From: Eustoma russellianum
Lineage: Eukaryota > Streptophyta > Magnoliopsida > Gentianales > Gentianaceae
NCBI GenBank assembly: GCA_036186865.1
Contig: AP025071.1
Location: 10,709,879-10,773,878, forward strand
Length of the DNA: 64,000 nucleotides
Direction of reading: 5' to 3'
Of the stretch, positions 45,892-56,900 are shown in pieces (position 1 is the stretch's first letter; the number at the start of each line of letters is the position of its first letter). The position numbers and the translations under genes are program-made. The notes under the pieces are model-generated. The model ran no database searches. It was not told the DNA's origin and worked only from the letters and a program-made list of their open reading frames with translations.

Positions 45892-46773
45892 TCAACCCTT
45901 TGAAAAAGTCTCTTTTGGTACCCAAATTTGGGTGACCTTTCTAGGTCTTCCAAAAGGTGAGAAAGGTGATGAAAACACAACATAGTATACGTTGGGGGCA
46001 AATGCGTTTGGCCTTTGGCCAAGAATCCTATCATGCATACAGTATGGTTTCAGTTTTTGATATGCATTTCGGTTTGCATGCACGGGACGCGATCTAGATG
46101 CATTTTTGTGATATGAGTGTCGCGTATGCATCACTCGTTTCTCATATCTATATGGTACATAATTATATTTTACATGATGTGAAGAAGAAGCACGATAAGA
46201 TGTCATAGGAAAAGGTCTATGCGTCTTCTTAGATGCCACATATGTCTTTGATGCATCTATTTTCTTAGATGAAATGAATTTGGTTGGTTTATTTAGTGAC
46301 TTACTTTTCTCAACGTATCCTAGTCCGGTTTTGTCAATATCATGCTTTTGTGAAGAAATGATGTGATCTAGCATGTTAGTTCCCGTGTCAAATTGTTTCA
46401 CCATTTTCTCTACATCCACATTCCTTGATTTCAAGTTTGAAATCATGGATTTCAATTCAGTGTTCTCGGATGTCAATGATGAAATTTCAGACTTTAATGA
46501 ATTTATAATGCGTGACGACTCTTCTTTTGAATCGTTTAATTGAGACACAAGATCTTTGTTAGAAGATTCTAACAGTTTCTTGTCTTCAATTAACCGTTTC
46601 TTTTGTTTTGCAAGAGTTCTAGCAAACTTATGTAATTCAAGATATTCAACATATAAATCATCATAAGAAAGTTCAGAATCCGAATCAGAATCAGAATTTA
46701 CCTCATCTTCAAATAGTGGAGGCATTTGGCTTGACATATCTTTTTCTTCGGTTTCGTGGCTAGTGGTTGCCAT
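45892..46773 (-). CDS. Shortened SIRE gag, internal 2 (open frame)
   Basis: 293 codons from ATG 46771-46773 (MATTSHETEEKDMSSQMPPL). The frame is open further upstream into the LTR, but this ATG matches the gag start of SIRE element A. After about 24 residues the protein jumps to the acidic stretch (NSDSDSDSELSYDDLY), so the UBN2 capsid domain and zinc knuckle are deleted in frame. A coiled coil follows (about residues 45-125, LEHxx-type heptads in DLVSQLNDSKEESSR and SSLTSENTELK), then a basic Tyr/His/Arg-rich tail ending IWVPKETFSKG. No protease follows. It could bind partners through the coiled coil, but it cannot form a normal particle. Internal 1 carries the same deletion in a broken copy. 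Confidence 0.8.
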   Translation of the reverse strand: MATTSHETEEKDMSSQMPPLFEDEVNSDSDSDSELSYDDLYVEYLELHKFARTLAKQKKRLIEDKKLLESSNKDLVSQLNDSKEESSRIINSLKSEISSLTSENTELKSMISNLKSRNVDVEKMVKQFDTGTNMLDHIISSQKHDIDKTGLGYVEKSKSLNKPTKFISSKKIDASKTYVASKKTHRPFPMTSYRASSSHHVKYNYVPYRYEKRVMHTRHSYHKNASRSRPVHANRNAYQKLKPYCMHDRILGQRPNAFAPNVYYVVFSSPFSPFGRPRKVTQIWVPKETFSKG

Positions 46774-46815
46774 CTCATAAAGATCGTTGGATCTTCTTGT
46801 TGTGAGTGTTCCTGC

Positions 46816-46827
46816 GCTCTGATACCA
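46816..46827 (-). other. Primer binding site, SIRE derivative unit 2
   Basis: TGGTATCAGAGC on the minus strand beside LTR3; exact match to initiator tRNA-Met. An intact primer site and polypurine tract mean that the derivative could have been copied with enzymes from a full SIRE element. Confidence 0.88.
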
Positions 46828-46829
46828 AT

Positions 46830-49800
46830 TGTAGGATCTGCAAGGCACCACCAGAAGGGGGAGGGGGGGTTGAATAGTGGGTGCGAAAAATGTGGTTTTT
46901 AAAATTAGTTTGAACCAAAAACCCAACTTCTGAAAACAGTTTCTGTTTTCAGGACTAGTTTTAAAGCATTTGGAAAACTAGGTTGCAGGTCTTCAAAAAT
47001 TCTGAAATTTGGATAGAACTTAGAGTCAGATGTTATGAGTGTCTCCTAAAAATTTCAGATTAAAATTCAACCTCTAACCCCTTGAAAAATTGTTGGTGGT
47101 CAGATTGCGTGAATCTGCCAGAAACGGTAGACTGATTTAAAAAATTTATTCCTATTTGTACGTAACTCCAAATGTTCTGAAATTTTAACTACTAACCTGT
47201 TATATGTTATATTTAAATGAGTTGAAACAGTTTTGAAAATTTGTTTTGGGAAGTTAGTCAAATACGATCAAAGTCTCAACCTTTGCAAGCCTGAAAATCA
47301 GACTGCACTAGTCTCAGAACTTTGGACGTTTGGTTGACTTATACTTATCCTAAAGAGTTGAAACATGCGCCAAAAGAACCTTGAAACGCATGCCTATATT
47401 TCCTGAAAGTTTCGTGATTTTTGAAATTCGTTTACTATTTTTACGGACGTGATTAAAAACATTAAATAGTGTTGAAACAGAAAATCAGTGCTGTAAGTAA
47501 ATGATACCAAGAATTTTATACAGGTTCGGTTGTCAACAACCTACTCCAGTCTTTGAGGAACACCTTCCTCGGTTCACACTATTAACACAACACAAATACA
47601 CCTTACCACAGGGTTGATGGAGTTACAAACAAACTCCAACCCTTTACAAACCTTGTATGATGAATACAATTACGCACGAACACCACCACCTTGCAAGAAT
47701 GAAGATTGATCACACCTTGATCAATCTTTTACAAAGATATAGAATATTTGGTGGTCTAAGATAAGCCTATTCAAGAATATGAATATAAGTACAATAGACT
47801 TTTAGAGGAAGAAAGAAAGAGAGTGAAGAAGAAGGGGTGCTAGGCGTTTTTGATCACAAGAATGGAATGCTTGTTCTTGTCTTTTGTTTTGCTCATCTCC
47901 TTTACTTTTAAGCTTATGGCCGTCCCCCCAGGTGCTCTCTCCTCTTGAAAATTATCTTCTATTTCCTTGGGAGAATGTGTGGCATCATTGTGACATGATC
48001 TTGCTTACTTGGCACCTTCTCATTGGATGATCATTTAACCTTTGCTTACTTGGCACTTCATGATTGGTTGAATGTTGTCATCATTTGATGACTTGGAAAA
48101 TCTGAAAATTCCACTAAAATCATGTGCCAAAATCAACATAAATTAGTTGCCATAACTCATAAGATTATCATCCAAATCAAGCAAGATAATATTTCTCCAC
48201 ACAAGGTGATAAAATCGGCCATAATAATTAGTTGACATGCAGAAATTTCAGCATGTGATACATGGTGATATAATTCAAATTTCTTCCAAAATTTCATTGA
48301 TTTTTATTTTAAAATAAATCACCAATTAGTAGTAAATATTCTCATCATTTTGGAAATGAAATTTGGACATCAACATGGCCACAAAATCGGCCAAGGTACA
48401 TTCCCACACATGCTGAAAAATTTCAGCATGTGTGATATTCAAGATATCACACTTTATGACTTTGTATCTTATTCAAATTACTTCCAATTCTCCTTCAATC
48501 AATCACATAATTCAAGACACAAAATTTGTCTAATTTTGGAGAGGAAATTCGGCCACCCTTTAGTACACATGCTGAAATTTTCAGCGTGTATTACAAATGA
48601 GATAAAGTTTAAAACATTACCTTTTGTAGCTTCTTTCTTTAAATCACCAACATTGTATGTTTGATTTTTGACCAATCAATATGCCAACAAGGCTCCACAT
48701 ATGCTCCATCTCAGCTGATATAGGCGTGTGAATAGATTTGTCCTTGTGCTGAATATTATTTTTGCACTTTGTAAAATAGTGCACATTTAATAATACACAC
48801 ATGGCATATTACAATCGCCCTTAATTTAATTTTCTAGAACACTTTAAGATGTATGAAATATGTAAAAAGTGTCTAGATACGTGCCGTATGATGTGCCAAA
48901 AATGTTCCATGTGTTGTGTACGTAGAAAACCGAATTTTCAATGTTTATTGATTACCCGATTTTTCTCTAATTAAATTCTAACTTTTTGCACATGTTATAT
49001 ATATATTCTAATTAATTCTCAGCACTTGGCTAGTCTAAAGTGGCGCCATTAACATATGACAAAATTGAAATTGGAATCTCCCCAATTTGGCCTTAATGTG
49101 GGGTGATTTGTGTGTGCCAACATGGAATGATTTTATGGCTGAAAATATCATCATATGCACGAAAATAATAAGTATTTTTGAAGTGTAGGGGCTGGCCATC
49201 TATTTATGGCAAGTACGTGACACGTTGGCGAAGTTTCGGTATTCGCCCGATACGACAATTTTTGGTTTAGAACCTTTTAACGTGTCACATTTAATTTGTC
49301 ATCACCATGACTTATATCATATGATATAAGACCTGAATATACTCATAAATGTGAGTTAAGTATGGTGGTGTGACATTAACGTACGTACGTAAAATATATA
49401 ACGTGTCGGTAGTACGTTGGAATGCATGTGTATGTGCCTTTTCCAAAAAATCTGAAAATATATATTTATATATATATGTAGGCGTGTATATGTGGTGAAG
49501 AGAGGAGGAGGAGACTTTCCTTTCTTAGTCTTGTTGCCTTTGTGCCTTGTTCAAATGTAGCTTCCTTTAAGGAACTACTTAGTTTAATTAACTAAGTACT
49601 TCACTTAATGAACTAGTTTAGTTCATTAATGGTGGCACCTGAAAATAGTTCAAACACAACAAATGTTGCCATTTGATGTAAGCTTTGAAGCTTCATGGCT
49701 CGTTAGTACGACAACATTATATATAAACTATATAAGGCAACTTTCATGCAACAACGTGTTATGTCATAAAATATGTCATGAATTTGTTTGTAACACGTTA

Positions 49801-49845
49801 TTTAAATCATGCATTTTGAAATCACTCAAACAACTTTTCTCAACA
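46830..49845 (-). repeat. LTR3 of the tandem SIRE derivative
   Basis: It runs TGTAGGATCTGC to TTTTCTCAACA, 3016 bp; it is the 5' LTR of unit 2 and ends at the outer AAAAT. A deletion near 49010-49020 has removed the TATATAATATAAA-like stretch seen in LTR1 and LTR2 (compare 31080-31115). Confidence 0.9.
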
Positions 49846-49850
49846 AAAAT

Positions 49851-51420
49851 GACTTAATATCCATTAAATACACACTTAAACATAATTTTTCCAAGCCTCA
49901 TAACATGCTTTAAACCATAAATAAATTGTTTATGAATCATATCAAAACAGTCATACACATTCATACAACAAATCATTTGGTCATACCATCACTTTACTTA
50001 TAACAACTAGTTTTCATGTCTTGTACTTAGCATCTTTAACTAAGATTCATAGCCTAATAATGACTAGACATTCAAGCATGCACTTCACAAATAAGGCAGG
50101 ATTGGTTAGAGTATACTTGCCTATTTGAATCTTAGAGCTTTTCCTTAGCATGAGCCTTGGTTGAAATGGAGTGAAGTCTTCCTTCAACTTCACATATAGC
50201 CCACGTTTTGGAAGAAGAAATGGAAGGAACATCAGCTATTATCTTAAGTGAAAACACAACTAAAGTGAGGCTATGATTCTCTTACCAAAATGAAACTTGA
50301 ATGGAGATAGCAATGAATCCACCCACCAAGAAATTAGCTTCTCTTAGTATCTTGCAAAATCTTCATCTAGTGACCATCCTTGAGTGTCACGTTTTTGGCA
50401 TGGAATAAGAGATACATTGTGAGTTTTATCATTTGCAATGTGGAAATTACTTAGGATATTCAACATGCAACTTACCTAGAGGATTCTTGAGGCTTGAAGA
50501 TCTTGGATTTCTTGGCTCAACTAGCCGTGTACTTTAATGGAGAAATAGGGAAGTCTCTTGCTCCATTGTGGATTCTTGAGGGAGAGTGTTGTAGAGTTTC
50601 TTGGGAGAGATTTTTCTTCCTTAGGCTAAAATGGTTTAGCCGTTGTTAGGTTAAGGAGGAAGGAGGGTTTACCTTGGCTTGGTTAGGCTAATTAGCCTAA
50701 GTTAATTCTAACCAAGGTTACTTTAATGCAACTAGAGTTACTTTAATTCAACTATAGTTACTTTAATTCAACTATAGTTACTTTATGGCTAACCTAGGTT
50801 ACTTTATCTAACTAGAGTTACTTTATGAGTTAACTTGAGTTACTTTAACCTTGTGGTTAATATAAAGTAACCATGGTAATATTTGAATTGCTCCTTGGTT
50901 AACCATGAAGGGGGGCCGACGGTTTAGGGCTTTTAAGGAACCATTAGCCTACTTAATTTTCTTTCCAAGTGGGTTTAAAGAGAAGCTATGTAGGTAGTAA
51001 CCCCCTTTTTACTAATTATTTTCCCTTTTTTGTTTTAAAATAAAATTAGGGAAATCTTAATTCCTTTTGGCTAAAGGGCCGGAATTTTGTATTAGTTTGG
51101 GGGGAAAATTGCCCACTACTTACAACTCCTTAATTTCCATTTGGACTTATTTTAAGAAGGCCCTTAAGATTAACCTCCTTATAATTTGGAAAAACCTCTT
51201 TAAGGTCCTTTTTAAACCTTATGGCTGAAATCTCTTAAGCCCTTAGGGTGAATTGGCCATGGTCCATAACTCATGCTTGAATGATTATATTGTTTGCTTA
51301 TCAATCATAAAATAAAAGAAGCACTAAGGAAACTTAGTGAAATGCACTTGAAGGATGCCACTTATTAATTTACTTATACGAGTCTTCAAGTACAATATGA
51401 CTTTTCGGCGGGATACAACA
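49851..51420 (-). repeat. 3' LTR of gypsy B, second part
   Basis: It resumes GACTTAATATCCATTAAATA and matches 56733-58362. It holds short tandem repeats with AGTTACTTTAATTCAACTAT (50700-50850) and ends GGCGGGATACAACA. Confidence 0.9.
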
Positions 51421-51436
51421 TTCTCCCCCCTTAACA
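51421..51436 (-). other. Polypurine tract of gypsy B
   Basis: The coding strand reads GTTAAGGGGGGAGAA just before TGTTGTATCCC of the 3' LTR. Upstream, TTTCGAGGACAAAACTTATG matches the usual end of gypsy pol. Confidence 0.8.
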
Positions 51437-51620
51437 TAAGTTTTGTCCTCGAAACTTGAGAGACTAGTCAAAAGATGGGGCATCTACTCCTCATGTTTCC
51501 TTCCGTTTCCCATGTGGCTTCTTCTCCAGGATGGTACTTCTACTGAACTTTTACCATAGGTATGGATCTCTTTCTCAACTCCTTTTCTTTCGATTTAACG
51601 ACCTTCAGGGGCTCCTTTCT
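51437..51620 (-). pseudogene. Gypsy B pol C-terminal fragment
   Basis: On the minus strand, VKVQ-KYHPGEEATWETEG then a stretch leading to FEDK-like codons at the polypurine tract. EEATWE is the hallmark of the integrase or chromodomain end of Ty3/gypsy pol. A stop interrupts it. Confidence 0.65.
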
Positions 51621-52499
51621 TATCTTTAGGTAGATAGAATAAAGCGTCTATTTAGTTCCCTCAGAACTGCTTCGTTCAATTCATCTTAGAGGTCTCATCA
51701 GAACTTATTCTAATTTTCTAGAGGTGTTATTGTAACCTATCTCATATCTTAAGCACTTGCAATCTTGATACTATGTACTGACAATGATATCCATTCCGTG
51801 TTAGCATGATCGTGAAAGGCTTATAATTTCCTTTTTCATAAAATATGAAAAACATGGCAGAGATCATTAATTCTGGGATATAGATTGTTAGCTCTTTTCT
51901 GTAAACATCCTTTCCGTAATCATGTAACGGTCATCTTACGTATGAAACAACATCCAACGACATCCGGAATAATTCCCATAAGATACACATACCAAGCTCT
52001 TCATAAGGTATGTGCCGCATTCATCCGCGTCGCTGATCGCCTTACTACGTAATAAGTTTTACTTTCGCGATCATTTCATGAAATCGAACAGGAAGTTATG
52101 GTTTCTCCTTTGAAACTTATGTCCCCTTTATGACATTTCAAATGTTTCTTGTTCCTTGTAATTCCTTGTTTTCCCTGTGTCACTATTTGCTTTTCATAAA
52201 ACATTTGAAACATCACGCTATACATATGAAATGAGAATATGCCAATTGTAACGTCACTGCTGGAGTGTGTTAGGTATCCTCAACTTATAAATTCTTGATC
52301 CAAGCATTATGTCTTATGGGATTCTCTATTCCGCCTCCCAAATGGCTATTGTTTTAGATCTCTCCTGAACAGTCCCGTAACGCTTCATCATCTTACCACA
52401 TTTCTATGAATTCTTCCATAAGAAATACTAACATACAGGTTCACTAAGCAAATTACCTGACTCCCAAACAATACACCACTTGTCAATTGCTTACCTGAA
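51621..52499 (-). other. Unrecognised decayed interior of gypsy B
   Basis: Between the pol C-terminal and RT fragments. No RNase H or integrase core could be read on the minus strand. The length (0.9 kb against more than 2 kb in gypsy C) implies large deletions. Confidence 0.4.
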
Positions 52500-52720
52500 G
52501 CTGGTTAAGTAGATCATTGATCTTAGTCAGAGGGTACTTATTCTTATGGTGACCAAGTTGAGTTCTTTATGATCTATGCAAGGACGCGTGCCTCCATCCT
52601 TCTTTTCTACCAATAACACGAGAGCACCCCAGGCGAAACGTTGGGAAATAAGTTCCTTCCTTACAAACTCACGCACTTGTTCCTTTTTGGTTTAGCAAGC
52701 CCCTTCGGTGAGTTGCCCTC
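52500..52720 (-). pseudogene. Gypsy B reverse transcriptase fragment
   Basis: The minus strand from about 52645 reads FAWGALVLLVEKKDGGTRPC then IDHKELN, followed after a frameshift by KYPL and KINDLL. This is the SPWGAPVLFVKKKDG - CIDYRELN - NKYPLPRIDDL block of Ty3/gypsy RT. Frame changes and stops make it non-functional. Confidence 0.75.
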
Positions 52721-53289
52721 ATAGACTTAGGAAATTCTTAATCATCATTCTAGGGTGGCCTGTTCTCATAAAACATAGTTTTCATAATCATGACCTGCTT
52801 TTCACAGCTTGCCTAACATGGCACTTTCATATCGTGATGTCATAACGTTTTCGAATTTGGCTATAGCAGTCTTGGTAATAGCACATGGTATGCCGATCGA
52901 TTTCCCATATAGTATAGGTACAACAAAATATGTACCCGTGCTAACGGTGACGTATAATGGCAGAGACCCTGAGTCTCAATCATGGTGTTATGCTCGGTCA
53001 TACTACACTTAATAACCTCACTTACTTCCTTATGGTTTACTCATCATATGTTAAAGAAAATTATCACAATCACTCATACTTGGTTAATAGGAAGTAGGAC
53101 ATAAGTACTTCGCATTTACTTGTGCAATTAGGCATACCTTGGTTGTGTCTTTGTTATCCGCATAAGTTGACCTTATGCGCATACGGCTCCCATCTCCTAC
53201 TTCGTTTCCTAGTACACTTGTTAAGTTGTTTATTTCGTCCTTCCGTTCTCCTACTATCACGTTCCGCTCTGTAGCGGTCCTCCAATGAT
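52721..53289 (-). other. Unrecognised decayed interior of gypsy B
   Basis: This lies where the zinc knuckles and protease should be. I found neither CCHC nor a DSGA site. A 67-codon frame on the plus strand (52809-53012) has no family features and runs against the element. Confidence 0.35.
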
Positions 53290-53660
53290 TCGTTAAAGGT
53301 TCTTAAATATGCTTCTCGTGATTAAGTCCTGAGAGAGGAAGAACTCACAAAACTCCTCTTAGGACTTTGCCCAAGTTACTGGTCGGGGTCGTGGCTTGAT
53401 ACAAATCCTCCACCACTGGCTGTCCTTACTATTCAAGAACGGCCGAAGAATCTGTGCCCTTATCCTATCCGGTACCAGTATCAGTATGAAGTTACCTTCA
53501 AATTCATTTAACCACCTTTCTGCTTACTATGAACTAGATTCCCTACCAAACCTCGGAAACGTGCTCTTACTAACTATTGCTAGTAAAGTTTACTACCTCC
53601 TGGGGTTGACAGTAATGATGTCACTTCACTGAATCGTGATGCCATCCGCACCACGGAGCG
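53290..53660 (-). pseudogene. Gypsy B gag fragment
   Basis: On the minus strand with shifts: KWLNEFEG-like text near 53510, then ILRPFLNSKDSQWWRICIKP (about 53400-53460) and a segment with EEFCEFFLSQDL (53320-53360). These equal the FLLGEANQWW and FLKEFHKFHIPP parts of gypsy C gag. Several stops are present. Confidence 0.7.
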
Positions 53661-53936
53661 TCGGAGTCTTACTCAAGGTATAAATATTAAGATTAAGCGA
53701 CAAAATTTAATTCGTAATCCAAATAAGATCTTAAGATCATGCAAGTAGGCATGATTACATTCTATAAATTGCCATCGACTAAGGCTTTATCATCCGGTCA
53801 AAACCCTAATTTTTACCTCTATATCCTCTTAGTCTAAGGTTGACTCTCATCTAGGATCATGACTTAAATCTAAGGTCAAACTTAGATTTCTAAAATCATA
53901 GCTTAATTCTATATTCTGCCCGGATTTTAGAGTTTA

Positions 53937-53948
53937 GCTCTGATACCA
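53937..53948 (-). other. Primer binding site, gypsy B
   Basis: TGGTATCAGAGC on the minus strand, an exact initiator tRNA-Met match, two bases from the LTR end at 53951. Confidence 0.9.
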
Positions 53949-53950
53949 CC

Positions 53951-56900
53951 TGTAGCGCCCCGCACCTCGGCCCAGCCGGATACGGTGCGCCTGCCGTACT
54001 TCACTACGGAGAGTACCAGGCGTCGATCTATAACATGTCGTAGTCATGATAAAATACATGGGCTTTCAAGCTTACGCGTCAACAAGTAAGAAAAACCGTG
54101 GCAGAATAAAAACTTTAAATTAAAAACATCTACGAAATCATCATAATTTTTACAACCCCAAATCATAAAGTACAGAAATTCCCAAAAGTAATTGTTTCAA
54201 TCACAATTTCATAAAAGATCATCAACCACAACCATCTCATCATGTCTCCTAGGCCATCCATCTCTCGCACATCATTGGGTAAGGAACCCTATGTTCATCT
54301 TCAATCCATTCCACTTTATTCCCTACGGCTCTAGGAGGAAAAATAGGGGGTGAGTGACAACGTCACCAGCAAGTATACCATAAACAATCATGCATTAAGT
54401 GGAAAGTACACACAAGAACCAAATTCCCAAAAATTGGTTTAGAAACATACCTGAACTCCCATCCAACATCCGTAAGTAATCAGCTCATAACTTATCAAAG
54501 ATTAAAACTTATCAAAGTTCATAACTCCTAAAGACTCATAACTGATAACAGTCCATAACTTATTAAAAGATCATCACTCAATAAAGATCATAACTTAGGA
54601 GCTACCAAGTCATAACAACTTAGCCTAAGTATCGTGAATAAGATCATAGCTTACGTAACAACCGTAATGACATCGTAACTTAGGTAACAAAAGATAAGAG
54701 GATCATAACCTAAGTAACATTACATCTAGCATTTGGCTAGCATCTCATCCCTTCAGTCAATAGCAACTATGGCAATAAAATCATAACTTAGCCATGAAGC
54801 AAGTAATAACACAGCCTAGTACAAATAGACTCAACATCATGCTCACGACCATATGCAATGCGTATGAATATGCAAATGTAGTGCATAATGAAACCATAAA
54901 AATCTTTTCCTGTCGTTCTTTCATTCAAAACATCATCATCAAGAAAACAAGAGAGTATTCAGATCGATTCTCCCGGATCTGAGGCGGTCACTTCTTCCCT
55001 TCGAATCTATTATTCCCGGATTCGGAGCGGTAACGTCATCACTTATCAGGTCTATTCTCTCCAGGCCTGAACGGTCGATATCAGGTCTATTCTCTCCAGG
55101 CCTGAACGGTCCATATCATCAGATCAATTAACCCCGGATCTGGAGCGGGTCCTTACTGGCCAGGAAACACACGGTACCGGTGGAAAGCGTTCTTTTAAAA
55201 ACAGAATCTTTTCTTTAAAAACGCTTTTCATCTTTCTTTCTCATAAAATCAGTTCCATAAATCATATAAATGATGATGATGCAATGTATGATATGTACTA
55301 TGCAATTCATGATATAATGCATTGCATATACACATATGTACACCTTGTTCTTTATGCTGGAAAAATTTCCAGAATTGTCATTCCATATGCACGGCCTCAA
55401 AACCCCGTGTTTTAGGCCCATTATCATGAGTTCTTGTCATACATATGCATAAGAGTTTCTTTTCTATCCGTAATATAATTTTCGTGGCGATACAAAACAT
55501 GTAAGACACTTAATCTATTTAATTACGAAACAGGGGCTGCTGAATTTCGGCAATGCAGCGTCCTGTCTTTTACCTTTCATATAAGCTCATTCAGCTTCAT
55601 TTAATTTGGGCCAACTTTGGAAAACTGCTGTAGACCCACCAATAATTAGTGATCATAAGCCCAGACCATATAACTAAGCCTAAGCCCACTAAAACAAGGC
55701 CTTACACCAAGTTCCTCAATTCTGCCCAAAATTCCAGCTTAGTAACGCCAACTTAACCTTGGTGATTACCCCTTAAAATAACCATGTTAAGTTAAGTGGT
55801 TTACATATAAACACTCACATAGGTCTTAAGTAATTGTCATAAAAGTTTCGCGGAATTATAGTCTCGTTAAGGGGATCATTTATCCTTTTTCTCAAAACGG
55901 TTACATGCTGAATTCTGGAATGACCAATTTTGCTACAAATTGCGTTGTGACCAATCTATACGTCATTTTTCAAAAATTCCAACTCACACACTTAGAAAAC
56001 ATATAGAGCTGGCATCCTACAAAAAATCAGCCCAATTGCATATTTCTAAGGTCCATTTCTTGGTCAATGATTATGTCACATAGAACCTGCTCAGTCCAGT
56101 AATTTCCAGCATGACCAGTTTTAGTAAAAATTCTTTTAAAAATAATTCGTAACTCCTTTTAAGTAAATTCCAACTTTCATAATTACTATACTCATAGGGC
56201 TTGTGTTATGCCAAAAATTAACTAAATTAAATACCTCTAAGGTTCATTTTCAGATTGTACAACATGACAGAGAAAACTGTTCAGCTCCAGTACCTCTGTT
56301 TGACTAGTTGTCACTAAATAATTTATTAAGGATAAACCACAACTCCTTTTATCAAAATTCCAACTTGCACATTTACTACACACATAAGGATATCCCCATA
56401 AAAAAAATAGCAACTTTGAACACCTTTAAGGTTCATTTCCAGGTCGTACAATCATGACACATAAAACTGTCCTGCTCCAGTACTTCTGTTTTACTAACTC
56501 TTACTAAAAATTTCATTAAGGACAAACCACAACTCCTTTTATTGAAATTCCAACTCACACATTTCATAAACATATAAAGCTAACATCATACCAAAAATTA
56601 GCCAGTTTAAACACTCCTAAGGTTCATTTTCAGGTCACAAAATCAGCTACACAAATCTGTCCAGCTCCAGTAGTTCCAGCACTTCTTCACTTTTATGGTT
56701 CAAGCATTTCCAATCAACTTCATTCCTTAAAATAACTTAATATCCATTAAATACACACTTCAACATAATGTTTCCAAGCCTCATAACATGCTTTAAACCA
56801 TAAATAAACTGTTTATGAATCATATCAAAACAGTCACACACATTCATACAACAAATCATTTGCTCATACCATCACTTTTCTTATAACAACTAGTTTTCAT

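Larger units (their letters stand above)
28908..49845 (-). mobile_element. Tandem SIRE derivative: LTR-internal-LTR-internal-LTR
   Basis: Flanked by AAAAT at 28903-28907 and 49846-49850. In plus-strand order: LTR1 28908-31955, internal 1 31956-33160, LTR2 33161-33940 plus 43386-45623 (split by gypsy C), internal 2 45624-46829, LTR3 46830-49845. Each internal region has a polypurine tract at its left and a primer site at its right, so both units are minus strand and share the middle LTR. Both carry the same deletion: only a shortened gag remains, with no protease, integrase, RT or RNase H. Unequal recombination between the LTRs of one element on two chromatids would give this structure with one outer target duplication. 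Confidence 0.85.

Noticed and set aside
52809..53012. 67-codon plus-strand frame in gypsy B
   Set aside because: It runs opposite to the element, has no known motif, and sits in decayed pol.
53396..53632. 78-codon plus-strand frame in gypsy B
   Set aside because: It is the antisense of the gag fragment, whose QWW motif is clear on the minus strand.
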